A stretch of DNA of 64,000 nt, taken from positions 1-64,000 of the forward strand of contig VGUH01000001.1 of NCBI GenBank assembly GCA_016874295.1, read 5' to 3'. A program made the position numbers and the translations under genes. Position 1 is the first letter of the stretch. Every line of letters starts with the position of its first letter. Of the stretch, positions 7,796 to 16,686 are shown piece after piece. Under the pieces are notes generated by a model. It worked only from the letters and a program-made list of their open reading frames with translations, searched no databases and was not told the origin of the DNA. This DNA comes from Gammaproteobacteria bacterium (GTDB lineage Bacteria; Pseudomonadota; Gammaproteobacteria; Steroidobacterales; Steroidobacteraceae).

Positions 7796-8721
7796 ACAAC
7801 GATCCCTCGTACAGGCCCGAGTATGAACCGCACGCGGTGCGCGATGCATTCCGCGCGCTCGGCCGGACGCTCGCCGACTACGCGCAGCTCATGCGGCTGC
7901 ACCGGCCGATCGGCATCTGGCTGCTCCTGTGGCCGGCGCTCTGGGGCCTGTGGATCGCGGGCGAGGGGCGGCCGGCAGCGCGCATCCTGTTGGTGTTCGT
8001 TGCCGGCGTCGTGGTGATGCGCTCGGCCGGCTGCGTCATCAACGACTACGCCGACCGCGACTTCGACCCCCAGGTCGCGCGCACGAAGGACCGGCCGCTC
8101 GCCGCGCGGCGCGTGACGCCCGCGGAAGCCCTGCTGCTGTTCGTCGCGCTCGGCCTGGTCGCGGTCTGGCTCGCGCTGCAGCTCGACCCATACGCGCAGC
8201 TGTTCGCGATCGGGGGCGCCCTGCTCGCCGTCACCTATCCCTGGCTGAAGCGCATCGTGCACGTGCCGCAGTTCTACCTCGGCGCCGCCTTCGGCTGGTC
8301 GATCCCGATGGCGTTCGCCGCGCTGACCGGCGAAGTGCCGAAAATCGCCTGGCTGCTGCTGAGCGCCGTCGTGCTGTGGGCCGCGGTGTACGACACGATG
8401 TACGGGATGGTGGACCGCGAGGACGACGAGCGCATCGGCGTGAAGTCGACTGCGATCCTGTTCGGCGGGGCGGACCGCTTCATCATCGCCGTCATGATCG
8501 TGATGATGCTGTTCGCGCTCTGGCTCGCCGGCATGGAGGCCGGGCTCGGCATTTGGTATCGCGGCGGTCTCGCCGCGGCTGCGCTCCACTTCATCTACCA
8601 GCTGTGGCTGATCCGGCACCGCGAGCCCGCGGCCTGCTTCCAGGCCTTCAACAACAACCACTACGTCGGTATGGTCGTGTTCATCGGCCTCGCGCTCGAT
8701 TATTTCTATCGCGTCTCGTAG
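7792..8721 (+). CDS. ubiA: 4-hydroxybenzoate polyprenyltransferase
   Basis: Integral membrane enzyme attaching a polyprenyl chain to 4-hydroxybenzoate in ubiquinone synthesis. The 309-aa product has several hydrophobic segments and both Asp-rich Mg-diphosphate motifs: NDYADRDFD and DREDDERIGVKST. PIGIWLLLWPALWGLW near the N-terminus is characteristic of UbiA. The GTG start at 7792 overlaps the ubiC stop, so ubiC and ubiA are coupled. Its 3' end overlaps the convergent comF by 16 bp. Confidence 0.95.
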   Translation: MNNDPSYRPEYEPHAVRDAFRALGRTLADYAQLMRLHRPIGIWLLLWPALWGLWIAGEGRPAARILLVFVAGVVVMRSAGCVINDYADRDFDPQVARTKDRPLAARRVTPAEALLLFVALGLVAVWLALQLDPYAQLFAIGGALLAVTYPWLKRIVHVPQFYLGAAFGWSIPMAFAALTGEVPKIAWLLLSAVVLWAAVYDTMYGMVDREDDERIGVKSTAILFGGADRFIIAVMIVMMLFALWLAGMEAGLGIWYRGGLAAAALHFIYQLWLIRHREPAACFQAFNNNHYVGMVVFIGLALDYFYRVS

Positions 8722-9428
8722 CCTGCCGCGTCCGGTGCGCGCGCCGCGCGCGCGACTGCCCAGACCTCGACCCGCCGACAGCCCGCGCGCTTGAGCTCGC
8801 GCGCGAGCGCGTCCGCCGTCGAGCCAGTGGTCAGCACGTCGTCGACGATCGCGACGGCGGCAGGCAGCTCGACGTCGCGCACGGCGAAAGCGCCGCTCAC
8901 GTTGATGCGCCGGACGATCGCGGGCAGGGCCGCCTGCTCTTCGGTCGCGCGCAAGCGCGTCGCGAAATTCCGGGCGACGGGCAGCAACAGGATCTCCCCG
9001 GCGAAGCGCGCGATCTCGCCGGCCTGGTTGTAGCCGCGTTTTACTTCGCGCGCGGCATGCAGCGGCACGGGAATGAGCGCATCCACGGCCGGCGGCCCGC
9101 GCTCGGCGATGCGCCGCGCGAGCGGCGTCCCTAGGATGCGCGCGATTGCGACTTGTCCGCCGTACTTGAGGCGGTGCACCAGCTCGACCAGCGGGAACTC
9201 GTAACGGTAGGGCGCCAGCACCGCATCGAAGGCCGGTCGCCGGGCGAGGCAGGCGTCGCACGCGATCGCCGGGCCCGCGACCGGCGTCGCGCAGATCGCG
9301 CAGCCGCGGCCGGTGCGCGGCAGGTCGTCCTCGCACCCCCGGCACAGGTCGAGCGCCGGCGCCTGGCCCGGCTCGAGGCAGAGCAGGCAGGTGGGCGTGA
9401 TGAGCCAATGGATCAGCGCCTTCGACAC
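8706..9428 (-). CDS. comF: ComF family phosphoribosyltransferase-like protein
   Basis: ComF/GntX proteins join an N-terminal zinc ribbon to a type I phosphoribosyltransferase fold and have roles in DNA uptake or utilisation. The product has paired cysteines (PTCLLC, CRGC, CAIC, CDAC) in its first 80 residues and the PRPP loop VAIVDDVLTTGST near the C-terminus. Start taken as GTG 9428 (240 aa, usual length). The frame stays open upstream to ATG 9524, but that extension looks unlike the family. It is divergent from bioC and convergent with ubiA. Confidence 0.87.
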   Translation of the reverse strand: MSKALIHWLITPTCLLCLEPGQAPALDLCRGCEDDLPRTGRGCAICATPVAGPAIACDACLARRPAFDAVLAPYRYEFPLVELVHRLKYGGQVAIARILGTPLARRIAERGPPAVDALIPVPLHAAREVKRGYNQAGEIARFAGEILLLPVARNFATRLRATEEQAALPAIVRRINVSGAFAVRDVELPAAVAIVDDVLTTGSTADALARELKRAGCRRVEVWAVARAARAPDAAGYETR

Positions 9429-9544
9429 ACCGAGAGCCTGCCGCAGCAGGCTCGGTTGACAGTCGCGGAGTGCGTTCGAATACTGCGCCACGGCGCCAAG
9501 TTGCGCCGTCCGCACGCCCGGCATGCGGCGGATTTCCGGCCGGA

Positions 9545-10438
9545 ATGGGGAGCAATGCGACGGTGAGTGGCGCAAAGCCGCCCCTGCTCGACCGCGCCAC
9601 GATCCGCCGCCACGCGGACCGGGCGAGCGCCCGCTATGACGCGTCGGCCGTGCTCGCCGCACGCCTGCGCGAGGACATGTTCCGGCGCCTGGAATGGACT
9701 GCCATCGTCCCTGAGACGATCCTCGACCTCGGCTGCGGCACCGGCCACGGCGCGGCGACGCTCGCCGCGCGCTGGCCGCAGGCGCGCGTGATTGCGCTCG
9801 ATGCCTCGCCCGCCATGCTCGGGCAGGCCGCGCGGCGCGAGGGCAGCGCGCGCATCGAGCGCCTGCTCGCCGAGGCCGAGTCGATCCCGCTGCCGGACGC
9901 TAGCGTCGACCTCGTGTTCAGCAACCTGATGCTGCCCTGGTGCGAGGACATCGACGCGGTGTTGACTGAGGTCGCGCGCATCCTGAAGCCGCGCGGACTC
10001 TTCATCTTCACCACACTCGGTCCGGACACGCTGGTCGAGCTGCGCACGGCCTGGCGCGAAGCGGACCGCGAGGCCGCCCTGCATCCGTTCACCGGGATGC
10101 ACGACCTCGGCGACGGCCTGGTGCGCGCCGGGCTCGCGGAGCCGGTGCTCGACGTCAGCCGCTTCACGCTCACCTACCCCGATGCCGCCGCGCTCCTGCG
10201 CGATCTCAGGGAAACCGGCGCCCAGGGCGCGGCGACAGGCCGCGCGCGCGGCCTGACCGGCCGCGGCAAGCTACGCGCGCTGGAGCAGGCGTACGAGAAG
10301 TTCCGCAGCGGCGGCGTGCTGCCCGCGACTCATGAAGTCGTGTTCGGGCAGGCGTGGGGCGCGATCGCGCGCCCCCGGCCAGACGATGAGTTTGCAGTTC
10401 CGATCGAGACGATCCGCCGCCGGGATACGCTACCTTGA
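9545..10438 (+). CDS. bioC: malonyl-[acyl-carrier protein] O-methyltransferase
   Basis: Methylates the free carboxyl of malonyl-ACP so fatty acid synthase can build the pimelate moiety of biotin. The 297-aa product has the SAM motif ILDLGCGTGHGAATL, the acidic VIALDAS, VDLVFSNLMLPWCED, and the BioC-type LTYPDA-LLRDLRETGA segment. Starts at ATG 9545 and GTG 9563 are both possible; GTG has GGGGAG 10 bases upstream. No other bio genes are in the window. A long common tail (VVFGQAWG) supports BioC over a generic methyltransferase. Confidence 0.88.
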   Translation: MGSNATVSGAKPPLLDRATIRRHADRASARYDASAVLAARLREDMFRRLEWTAIVPETILDLGCGTGHGAATLAARWPQARVIALDASPAMLGQAARREGSARIERLLAEAESIPLPDASVDLVFSNLMLPWCEDIDAVLTEVARILKPRGLFIFTTLGPDTLVELRTAWREADREAALHPFTGMHDLGDGLVRAGLAEPVLDVSRFTLTYPDAAALLRDLRETGAQGAATGRARGLTGRGKLRALEQAYEKFRSGGVLPATHEVVFGQAWGAIARPRPDDEFAVPIETIRRRDTLP

Positions 10439-10558
10439 CGCCGTCCTTCCCGACCACTGGGGGCGTCGTCGGCTACGCTGTGGCTGCGCTGCCTGGCGCG
10501 CCCTCGCCGCGATCCGGCTGATGCCCACATCTATCCGGATTTAAAGGAAAAAATCGGG

Positions 10559-10587
10559 TTGCGGCCCCCGCGCCCAACCCTTACGAT
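10559..10587 (+). promoter_or_regulatory. sigma-70-like promoter of the cytochrome oxidase operon
   Basis: TTGCGG at 10559-10564 and TACGAT at 10582-10587 are separated by 17 bases, a good sigma-70 arrangement in an intergenic gap. Transcription would start near 10594, only a few bases before the in-frame GTG at 10597. This favours the later TTG start of coxB at 10636. Confidence 0.45.
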
Positions 10588-10635
10588 GCGCGGGCCGTGA
10601 GCCCGCGTTACCTTGGGCCACAAGCGGGGGCTCCG

Positions 10636-11475
10636 TTGCACATCGCCAGCCGGTTCCTGAAGCGGTCGGCCGTCGCCGGCCTTCTCGCATCGCTCGCTGC
10701 CCTGCCGGCGCGCGCGGACTGGACCCTCCTCAACCTGCCGCGCGGCGTGTCCGACCTGTCGCGCGAGATCTACGGCATGCACATGATCATGCTCTGGAAC
10801 TGCACGATCATCGCGGTGCTCACCTTCGGCGCGATGATCGTGGCGATGACGCGCTTCCGGAAGTCGAAGGGCGCGGTCGCGGACCGGAAGATGCTGCACA
10901 ACGCGCGCCTCGAGGCGGCCTGGACCATCATCCCGGTCCTGATCCTGGTCGGCATGGCGATCCCGTCCGTGGACAAGCTGATCCGGATCGAGGACACCTC
11001 CGGCTCCGAGCTCACGATCAAGGCGACCGGTCACCAGTGGTACTGGCAGTACGAGTATCTCGGCACCGGCGTCTCCTTCTACAGCCACCTCGCGCGCGAC
11101 AGCAACTTCGCCCGCCAGAAGCAGTCCGGCATCGACCCGTCCACGGTCGACCACTACCTGCTGAACGTGGACAAGCCGCTGGTGATCCCGACCGGCACCA
11201 AGATCCGGCTGCTGCTGACCGCGAACGACGTCATCCACGCGTGGTGGGTGCCCGATTTCGGCATGAAGCGCGACGCGATCCCCGGCTTCATCAACGAGAT
11301 GTGGATCCGGGTGGATCCCGACAAGCCCGGCACCTACCGCGGCCAGTGCGCGGAGTTGTGCGGCGCCGACCACGGCTTCATGCCGATCGTCGTGATCGCG
11401 AAGCCGCGCGCCGAGTTCGAGGCCTGGCTCGAAGCGCAGCAGGCGGCCGCGACGCAGCTCGCGGCCGCGGAGTAA
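10636..11475 (+). CDS. coxB: cytochrome c oxidase subunit II
   Basis: Accepts electrons from cytochrome c at the binuclear CuA centre and passes them to subunit I at the inner membrane. A signal peptide with KR and a hydrophobic core ending at ALPARA precedes two membrane helices, then the aromatic GHQWYWQYEY stretch and the CuA ligands (HAWWVPDFG, CAELCGADHGFM). Start chosen at TTG 10636, with GGGGG 5 bases upstream and a compact signal peptide. An in-frame GTG at 10597 adds 13 residues. First gene of coxB-coxA-ctaG-coxC. Confidence 0.95.
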   Translation: MHIASRFLKRSAVAGLLASLAALPARADWTLLNLPRGVSDLSREIYGMHMIMLWNCTIIAVLTFGAMIVAMTRFRKSKGAVADRKMLHNARLEAAWTIIPVLILVGMAIPSVDKLIRIEDTSGSELTIKATGHQWYWQYEYLGTGVSFYSHLARDSNFARQKQSGIDPSTVDHYLLNVDKPLVIPTGTKIRLLLTANDVIHAWWVPDFGMKRDAIPGFINEMWIRVDPDKPGTYRGQCAELCGADHGFMPIVVIAKPRAEFEAWLEAQQAAATQLAAAE

Positions 11476-11481
11476 GGGAAC

Positions 11482-13059
11482 ATGGCACACGCGAGCGCAC
11501 ACGACGACCACGCGCACCACGCACCGCCGAAGGGCATCGTGCGCTGGCTCACGACCACGAATCACAAGGACATTGGCACGATGTACCTGGTGTTCTCGCT
11601 GGTCATGTTCCTGCTCGGCGGGCTGTTCGCGTTCGTGATCCGCGCCGAGCTGTTCCAGCCCGGCCTGCAGCTCGTGGATCCCGGGTTCTTCAACCAGATG
11701 ACGACCATGCACGCGCTGGTGATGGTGTTCGGCGCGGTCATGCCGGCGACCGTCGGCCTCGCCAACTGGATGATCCCGATGCAGATCGGCGCCGCCGACA
11801 TGGCGCTGCCGCGCATGAACCTGTTCTCGTTCTGGCTGCTGTTCTTCGCGTTCATGCTGCTGCTCGCGACATTCTTCGTGCCGGGCGGCGCGCCGGCTGC
11901 GGGCTGGACGCTGTACCCGCCGCTGGTGCTGCAGACCGGCGAGGCCTTCCCGATGTCGATCTTCGCGATCCACCTGATGGGCGCCTCGTCCATCATGGGC
12001 GCCATCAACGTGATCGTGACCGTCGTCAACATGCGCGCGCCGGGCATGACGCTGCTCAAGATGCCGCTGTTCTCCTGGTCCTGGCTGATCACCGCTTATC
12101 TCCTGATCGCGGTGATGCCGGTATTCGCCGGCGGCGTCACCATGCTGCTGACCGACTATTTCTTCCACACCAGCTTCTTCAACGCGGCGGGCGGCGGCGA
12201 CCCGGTGCTGTACCAGCACGTGTTCTGGTTTTTCGGACACCCCGAGGTCTACATCATGATCCTGCCGGCGTTCGGGATCGTGTCCGAGATCATCCCGACC
12301 TTCTCGCGCAAGCCGATCTTCGGCTACGAGGCGATGGTGTACGCGATCGCATCGATCGCGTTCCTGTCGTTCATCGTCTGGGCGCACCACATGTTCACGG
12401 TCGGCATGCCGCTCGCGGGACAGCTGTTCTTCACGCTCTCGACCATGCTGATCGCGGTGCCGACCGGCGTGAAGATCTTCAACTGGACGGCGACCATGTG
12501 GCGCGGCTCGATCAGCTTCGAGCCGCCGATGCTGTTCGCGCTCGCGTTCCTGTTCCTGTTCACGATCGGCGGCTTCTCGGGGCTGATGATGGCGATCGTG
12601 CCGTCCGACTTCCAGTACCACGACACCTACTTCATCGTCGCGCACTTCCACTACGTGCTGGTGCCGGGCGCGGTGTTCGCCATCATGGCCGCGGTCTACT
12701 ACTGGCTGCCGAAGTGGACCGGCCACATGTACGACATGCGGCTCGCGAAGTGGCACTTCTGGCTGTCGACGATCTTCGTCAACGTGCTGTTCTTCCCGCA
12801 GCACTTCGTCGGTCTCGCCGGCATGCCACGGCGCATCCCGGACTACGCGATGCAGTTCGCCGACTGGAACATGGTCTCCTCGGTCGGCGCGTTCGGCTTC
12901 GGCCTGGCGCAGCTCCTGTTCGTCTGGCTGATCGTCAAGTGCGTGCGCGGCGGCGAGCGCGCGACCGCGGGGGTCTGGGACTGGCCGCACGGCCTCGAGT
13001 GGACCGTGCCCTCGCCGGCCCCGTACCACACCTTCGAGAAGGCGCCGGAGGTCCATTGA
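11482..13059 (+). CDS. coxA: cytochrome c oxidase subunit I
   Basis: Catalytic subunit holding low-spin heme a and the heme a3-CuB centre where O2 is reduced and protons are pumped. The 525-aa product has twelve expected membrane segments. Ligand motifs include [10 protein letters not shown], the CuB His with cross-linked Tyr ([13 protein letters not shown]), HHMFTVGMP and [11 protein letters not shown]. The HPEVY motif marks an A-type heme-copper oxidase. It lies 6 bp after coxB and overlaps the 35-aa small protein by four bases (TTGA). Confidence 0.97.
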   Translation: MAHASAHDDHAHHAPPKGIVRWLTTTNHKDIGTMYLVFSLVMFLLGGLFAFVIRAELFQPGLQLVDPGFFNQMTTMHALVMVFGAVMPATVGLANWMIPMQIGAADMALPRMNLFSFWLLFFAFMLLLATFFVPGGAPAAGWTLYPPLVLQTGEAFPMSIFAIHLMGASSIMGAINVIVTVVNMRAPGMTLLKMPLFSWSWLITAYLLIAVMPVFAGGVTMLLTDYFFHTSFFNAAGGGDPVLYQHVFWFFGHPEVYIMILPAFGIVSEIIPTFSRKPIFGYEAMVYAIASIAFLSFIVWAHHMFTVGMPLAGQLFFTLSTMLIAVPTGVKIFNWTATMWRGSISFEPPMLFALAFLFLFTIGGFSGLMMAIVPSDFQYHDTYFIVAHFHYVLVPGAVFAIMAAVYYWLPKWTGHMYDMRLAKWHFWLSTIFVNVLFFPQHFVGLAGMPRRIPDYAMQFADWNMVSSVGAFGFGLAQLLFVWLIVKCVRGGERATAGVWDWPHGLEWTVPSPAPYHTFEKAPEVH

Positions 13060-13163
13060 CCGCGCCGTCGCGGAATGTCCGGCTCGCGCTCGCGCTCGGC
13101 TTCGTGGCCTTCGCGGTGTGGGCGCTGTACATCGGCCTCAGGCTTGCGGAGCGCAGCCCGTGA
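13056..13163 (+). CDS. cytochrome oxidase small assembly protein (35 aa)
   Basis: A 35-residue frame opens at TTG 13056, overlapping the coxA stop in TTGA, and closes by overlapping the ctaG start. A basic start ([10 protein letters not shown]) is followed by one hydrophobic segment ([17 protein letters not shown]). Very small single-helix proteins at this exact place between coxA and ctaG are known in proteobacteria and are annotated as cytochrome oxidase small assembly proteins. The tight two-sided overlap and hydrophobic pattern support a real gene despite its size. Confidence 0.7.
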   Translation: MTAPSRNVRLALALGFVAFAVWALYIGLRLAERSP

Positions 13164-13714
13164 GTGAACCGGCACCGCGCCGCAATGCCGGGCTCGCCGC
13201 GCGCCTCGTGCTGATGGCGGCGGGCAGCTTCGCGTTCGGCTTCGCGCTGGTGCCGCTGTACGACGTCGTGTGCGAGGTCACCGGCATCGGCAGCCGCGAC
13301 CGTCTCTCGCGCGCGGGCACGGCCGAGGGCCAGGCCCCGGTCGAGAGCCGCACCGTCGTCATCGAGTTCACCGCCTCGGTGCCTTCCGGCGGCTTCGACT
13401 TCGTGCCGGTCGCCGCCACGATGGAAGTCCAGCCGGGGCGGCTGTACGAGACGCACTACCGCGCGCGCAATCTCGCCGCGGGCCCGGTGACGGGCCAGGC
13501 GGTGCCGAGCGTCGCGCCGATGCGCGCGGCGCGCTACTTCGTGAAAACCGAGTGTTTCTGCTTCACGCCGCAGCATTTCGCCGCGGGCGAGGAGCGCGAG
13601 ATGGCCGTCCGCTTCGTCGTCGACCGCGAGCTGCCGCCGGGCATCGACCGCCTGACGCTGTCCTATGCTTTCTACGACGCGCCGCAGGCGGCCGGGCAGA
13701 GCCAGGGAGTCTGA
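13160..13714 (+). CDS. ctaG: cytochrome c oxidase assembly factor CtaG/Cox11
   Basis: Inserts copper into the CuB site of subunit I. The 184-aa product has one N-terminal membrane helix ([20 protein letters not shown]), a periplasmic domain, and the copper-binding CFCF motif in [11 protein letters not shown]. The start is GTG 13160, overlapping the stop of the small protein. coxC begins directly after its stop. Length and order are as in other proteobacterial cox operons. Confidence 0.94.
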   Translation: MSEPAPRRNAGLAARLVLMAAGSFAFGFALVPLYDVVCEVTGIGSRDRLSRAGTAEGQAPVESRTVVIEFTASVPSGGFDFVPVAATMEVQPGRLYETHYRARNLAAGPVTGQAVPSVAPMRAARYFVKTECFCFTPQHFAAGEEREMAVRFVVDRELPPGIDRLTLSYAFYDAPQAAGQSQGV

Positions 13715-14602
13715 ATGCCACACGCCGACTACGCGACCGACCAGCAATACTACTTCCCGCACGGCAGCCGGCTGCCATTCTTCGGGTCACTCTCGCTGTT
13801 CATCCTGATGGCGGGCGCCGCGGCGACGCTGAATGGCGTCGCGATCGGCGGCTGGGCGCTGGGACTCGGCTTCGTCCTGCTGTTCACGCTGTTCTTCCTC
13901 TGGTTCGGCGAGGTGATCCGCGAGAACCAAGCGGGGCTCTACGGCGAACAGGTCGACCGCTCGTTCCGCATGGGGATGATGTGGTTCATCTTCTCCGAGG
14001 TGATGTTCTTCGCCGCGTTCTTCGGCGCGCTGTTCTATGCGCGCCAGCTCTCCATACCCTGGCTCGGCGGCGAGGGCGCCAAGGCGATCACGTCCCTGCT
14101 GTGGCCCAATTACGACGCCGGCTGGCCGACCGCCGGCCCGGGCTCGGTCACGCCGCGCGACGACGGCACCTTCGAGATCATCCCCGCCTTCGGCCTGCCG
14201 GCGCTCAACACCGCGCTGCTGCTCACCTCCGGTCTCACGATCACGGTCGCGCACCACGCGCTGAAGAGCGGGCATCGCGGCATCCTGAAGGTGTTCCTCG
14301 CGCTGACCTTCCTGCTCGGCTTCATCTTCCTCGGCGTGCAGATCCTGGAGTACGGGCACGCCTGGAAGGACCTCGGCCTGCAGCTCGGCACCGGCATTTA
14401 CGGCTCGACCTTCTTCATGCTGACCGGCTTCCACGGCCTGCACGTGATGGTGGGCGCGATCATGCTGGTCGTGATCTGGCTGCGCTGCCTCGCCGGCCAC
14501 TTCACGCCGCGCCAGCACTTCGCCTTCGAGGCGGTCGCCTGGTACTGGCACTTCGTGGACGTCGTCTGGCTCGGGCTGTTCATCTTCGTCTACTGGATCT
14601 GA
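13715..14602 (+). CDS. coxC: cytochrome c oxidase subunit III
   Basis: Core membrane subunit that stabilises the oxidase and its proton uptake. The 295-aa product has seven hydrophobic segments, WFIFSEVMFF with the conserved Glu region, GFHGLHVMVGAIML, and the C-terminal WYWHFVDVVWLGLFI signature. It is the last structural oxidase gene. In many gammaproteobacteria the DUF2909, SURF1, ctaA and cyoE genes follow directly. Here they resume only at 20133, after an unrelated block. Confidence 0.96.
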   Translation: MPHADYATDQQYYFPHGSRLPFFGSLSLFILMAGAAATLNGVAIGGWALGLGFVLLFTLFFLWFGEVIRENQAGLYGEQVDRSFRMGMMWFIFSEVMFFAAFFGALFYARQLSIPWLGGEGAKAITSLLWPNYDAGWPTAGPGSVTPRDDGTFEIIPAFGLPALNTALLLTSGLTITVAHHALKSGHRGILKVFLALTFLLGFIFLGVQILEYGHAWKDLGLQLGTGIYGSTFFMLTGFHGLHVMVGAIMLVVIWLRCLAGHFTPRQHFAFEAVAWYWHFVDVVWLGLFIFVYWI

Positions 14603-14615
14603 CGCGGCTCCGGCC

Positions 14616-15249
14616 ATGGGCGCCGCGCCCGCAGCGGGGAAGCGCTTCATCGCGATCGCCGGCAACATTGGCGCCGGTAAGGCCGAGCTGACGCAGTTTC
14701 TCTGCCGGCGCTACGGCATCAAGCCGTTCTTCGAGCCGAACCAGCACAATCCCTACCTCGCCGACTTCTACCGGGACATGAAGGCCTGGGCTTACCGGTC
14801 CCAGCTGTTCTTCCTCGCGCACAAGTTCCGCCTGCAGCTCGAGCTGCAGGACGAGCCCGGCACGGTCGTGCAGGACCGCACGATCTACGAGGACGCGGAG
14901 ATCTTCGCGAAGAACCTCTATCGGCAGCGCTTCATCGACGCGCGCGATTACAAGGTGTACCGGCAGCTGTACGGCTCGATCGCGAAGGCGCTCAGGCCGC
15001 CCGACCTCATGATCCAGCTCTCCTGCCCGGTGCGGACGCTGCGGCAACGCATCCGCCTGGCGCGGCCGCGCGATGGAGCGGGACATCCCCCTGCCGTACC
15101 TGCGCCGGCTGAACCGGCTGTACGAGGACTGGTTCCGGCGCTGGAACCTCTCGCCCGTGATGCGGCTCGAGACCGACCGCCTCGACTGGCTGACCGACCT
15201 CGTGGACCGCGCGGACCTGTTCCGCCGGATCGAGCGTTACCTCGACTGA
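14616..15249 (+). pseudogene. deoxynucleoside kinase, frameshifted
   Basis: Homologues phosphorylate deoxynucleosides for salvage. The first frame gives FIAIAGNIGAGKAELTQFL, EPNQHNPYLADFY and QDRTIYEDAEIFAKNL, clear family motifs. After RQRIRL (15048-15059) one extra G (CTGG at 15057-15060) shifts the frame. The remainder continues in the next frame as RGRAMERDIP-YLRRLNRLYEDW and ends at the TGA at 15249. The Walker A position normally Ser/Thr after GK is Ala here, so the protein would be doubtful even if the frameshift is a sequencing error. It begins the block that splits the oxidase cluster. Confidence 0.82.
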
Positions 15250-15288
15250 GGCCGAGCAGGGTAGTGGGCAACTGCGTGGCGGGGAGAA

Positions 15289-15379
15289 GATCGGCCAGAA
15301 GATCGGCCAAAATACTGCATCAGCGAGTCCCTCATCAAGTATTATCAAACGCTTAGGATCACTTCGGGATCGGCCAGAA
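15289..15379 (+). repeat. three copies of a 12-bp GATCGGCCAGAA motif before the Fic gene
   Basis: GATCGGCCAGAA at 15289-15300 is directly followed by GATCGGCCAAAA at 15301-15312. A third exact copy, 15368-15379, ends on the A of the Fic start codon. Between them the sequence is AT-rich, with TATTAT at 15340-15345 and an inverted AATACT/AGTATT pair (15311-15316, 15339-15344). Spaced copies around a leader suggest regulator binding, but no regulator is identified. Confidence 0.5.
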
Positions 15380-16578
15380 TGAGCATGCCCGCGGAGACGC
15401 CTTACCGCATCGAGCCGACACGACTCGAGACCGTCCCGGAGGTCATTTCCGATCTGGTCGCCGAACTCGCCGCGGCAACGGCCCGACTCGACCGCGCGCT
15501 CAACCCGCGAACCGCAGCCAGCCTCGCGGATCTGGTCCGCATCATGAACACCTACTACAGCAACCTTATCGAAGGGCACAACACGCGACCCCGCGACATC
15601 GAACGTGCCATCCGGGGGGACTTCGCTGCGGACCGCGAGCGACGGAACCTGCAGGTCGAGGCATTGGGCCACATTCGCGTTCAGCGGGAGATCGACAAAC
15701 AGGCCGTGGCCGGAACGCTGTCCGAACCGGCGTCGTCGGAGTACCTCAGGTGGCTACACCGGGAGTTCTACCGGGACGCAGCGCCGGAACAACTTCGCAT
15801 ACGAGGCAACGGACCGCCATTTGCCATGACACCGGGAGAGTGGCGGTCCAGGCCAGACCACGACGTCGCCGTCGGCAGGCACGTGCCACCGGCAAGCGCT
15901 CATGTCGAGGAGTTCATGACGTACTTCGAGTCGCATTACAAACTCGAGCCGCTCGGCAAATCAGCCCGGATTCTTGCGATCCCCACGGCCCATCACCGAT
16001 TCAACTTCATACATCCGTTTCCAGACGGCAATGGTCGGGTCAGCCGACTGATGAGTCACGCAATGGCACATCGTGCCGGTATCGGAGCGCACGGCTTGTG
16101 GTCCATCTCCCGCGGTCTTGCTCGCGGCCTAGACAGCCGTGTCGAATACAGGCGAATGATGGACCTTGCGGACTCGCCGCGCGAAGGCGACCTGGACGGC
16201 CGCGGCAATCTTTCCCAGCACGCCCTGGCGGAGTTCGTGCACTGGTTTCTGCGCATCTGCCTCGACCAGGTTTCGTTCATGTCCCGCTTGTTCGACCTCG
16301 ACACGCTGATGCAGAGGCTGCGTACGCTGGTGGAGCGGAGCGGCACGCTGAAGCCGGAGTCCGCACGATTACTGGAGGAAGCGCTGTTGCGCGGCGAGGT
16401 CGAGCGCGGAGAGATGCCGCGCCTGACTGGGCTGCCCGAGCGATCGGCACGGCGGGTTTTCAATGATGTCCTGGAGGCCGGGCTGCTGGGGTCCGACACT
16501 CCCAAAGGCCCGGTATCCCTGCGCTTACCTGCGGATACGGTCGACGTCCTGTTTCCGCGACTGTTTCCCGAGGCTTGA
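15379..16578 (+). CDS. Fic family protein, class II, likely AMP-transferase
   Basis: Fic enzymes transfer AMP (or related groups) from nucleotides to Ser/Thr/Tyr hydroxyls of target proteins. The 399-aa product has the complete catalytic motif HPFPDGNGR at residues 212-220. It also has an N-terminal inhibitory helix motif S-x-x-x-E-G (SNLIEG, residues 61-66), the class II arrangement in which that Glu blocks ATP. The C-terminus (about 330-385) looks like a winged helix (LTGLPERSARRVF). It has slightly lower GC and a repeat-bearing leader unlike its neighbours, which suggests acquisition. No partner antitoxin gene is adjacent. Targets are unknown. Confidence 0.9.
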   Translation: MSMPAETPYRIEPTRLETVPEVISDLVAELAAATARLDRALNPRTAASLADLVRIMNTYYSNLIEGHNTRPRDIERAIRGDFAADRERRNLQVEALGHIRVQREIDKQAVAGTLSEPASSEYLRWLHREFYRDAAPEQLRIRGNGPPFAMTPGEWRSRPDHDVAVGRHVPPASAHVEEFMTYFESHYKLEPLGKSARILAIPTAHHRFNFIHPFPDGNGRVSRLMSHAMAHRAGIGAHGLWSISRGLARGLDSRVEYRRMMDLADSPREGDLDGRGNLSQHALAEFVHWFLRICLDQVSFMSRLFDLDTLMQRLRTLVERSGTLKPESARLLEEALLRGEVERGEMPRLTGLPERSARRVFNDVLEAGLLGSDTPKGPVSLRLPADTVDVLFPRLFPEA

Positions 16579-16686
16579 GATTCTTTCGCAACCAGTCGGC
16601 GGGCTACGCACAGGCTGCAGGGGCGATTGCGGACGTCTCCGAACGGAGACTCGCATCGGGCGTCCAAGTCCCGCAGCAGTGCGACC

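Noticed and set aside
10531-13056. 841-aa minus-strand open frame across coxB-coxA
   Set aside because: Shadow of the oxidase genes; composition is dominated by His, Arg and Asp with no domains.
14616-15249. Programmed frameshift in the deoxynucleoside kinase
   Set aside because: The shift site is CTGGCGC without a slippery heptamer or downstream pseudoknot, and the Walker A residue is also altered.
15228-15379. CRISPR-like repeat array
   Set aside because: Only three 12-bp copies, two of them adjacent, with no spacer pattern and no cas genes in the window.
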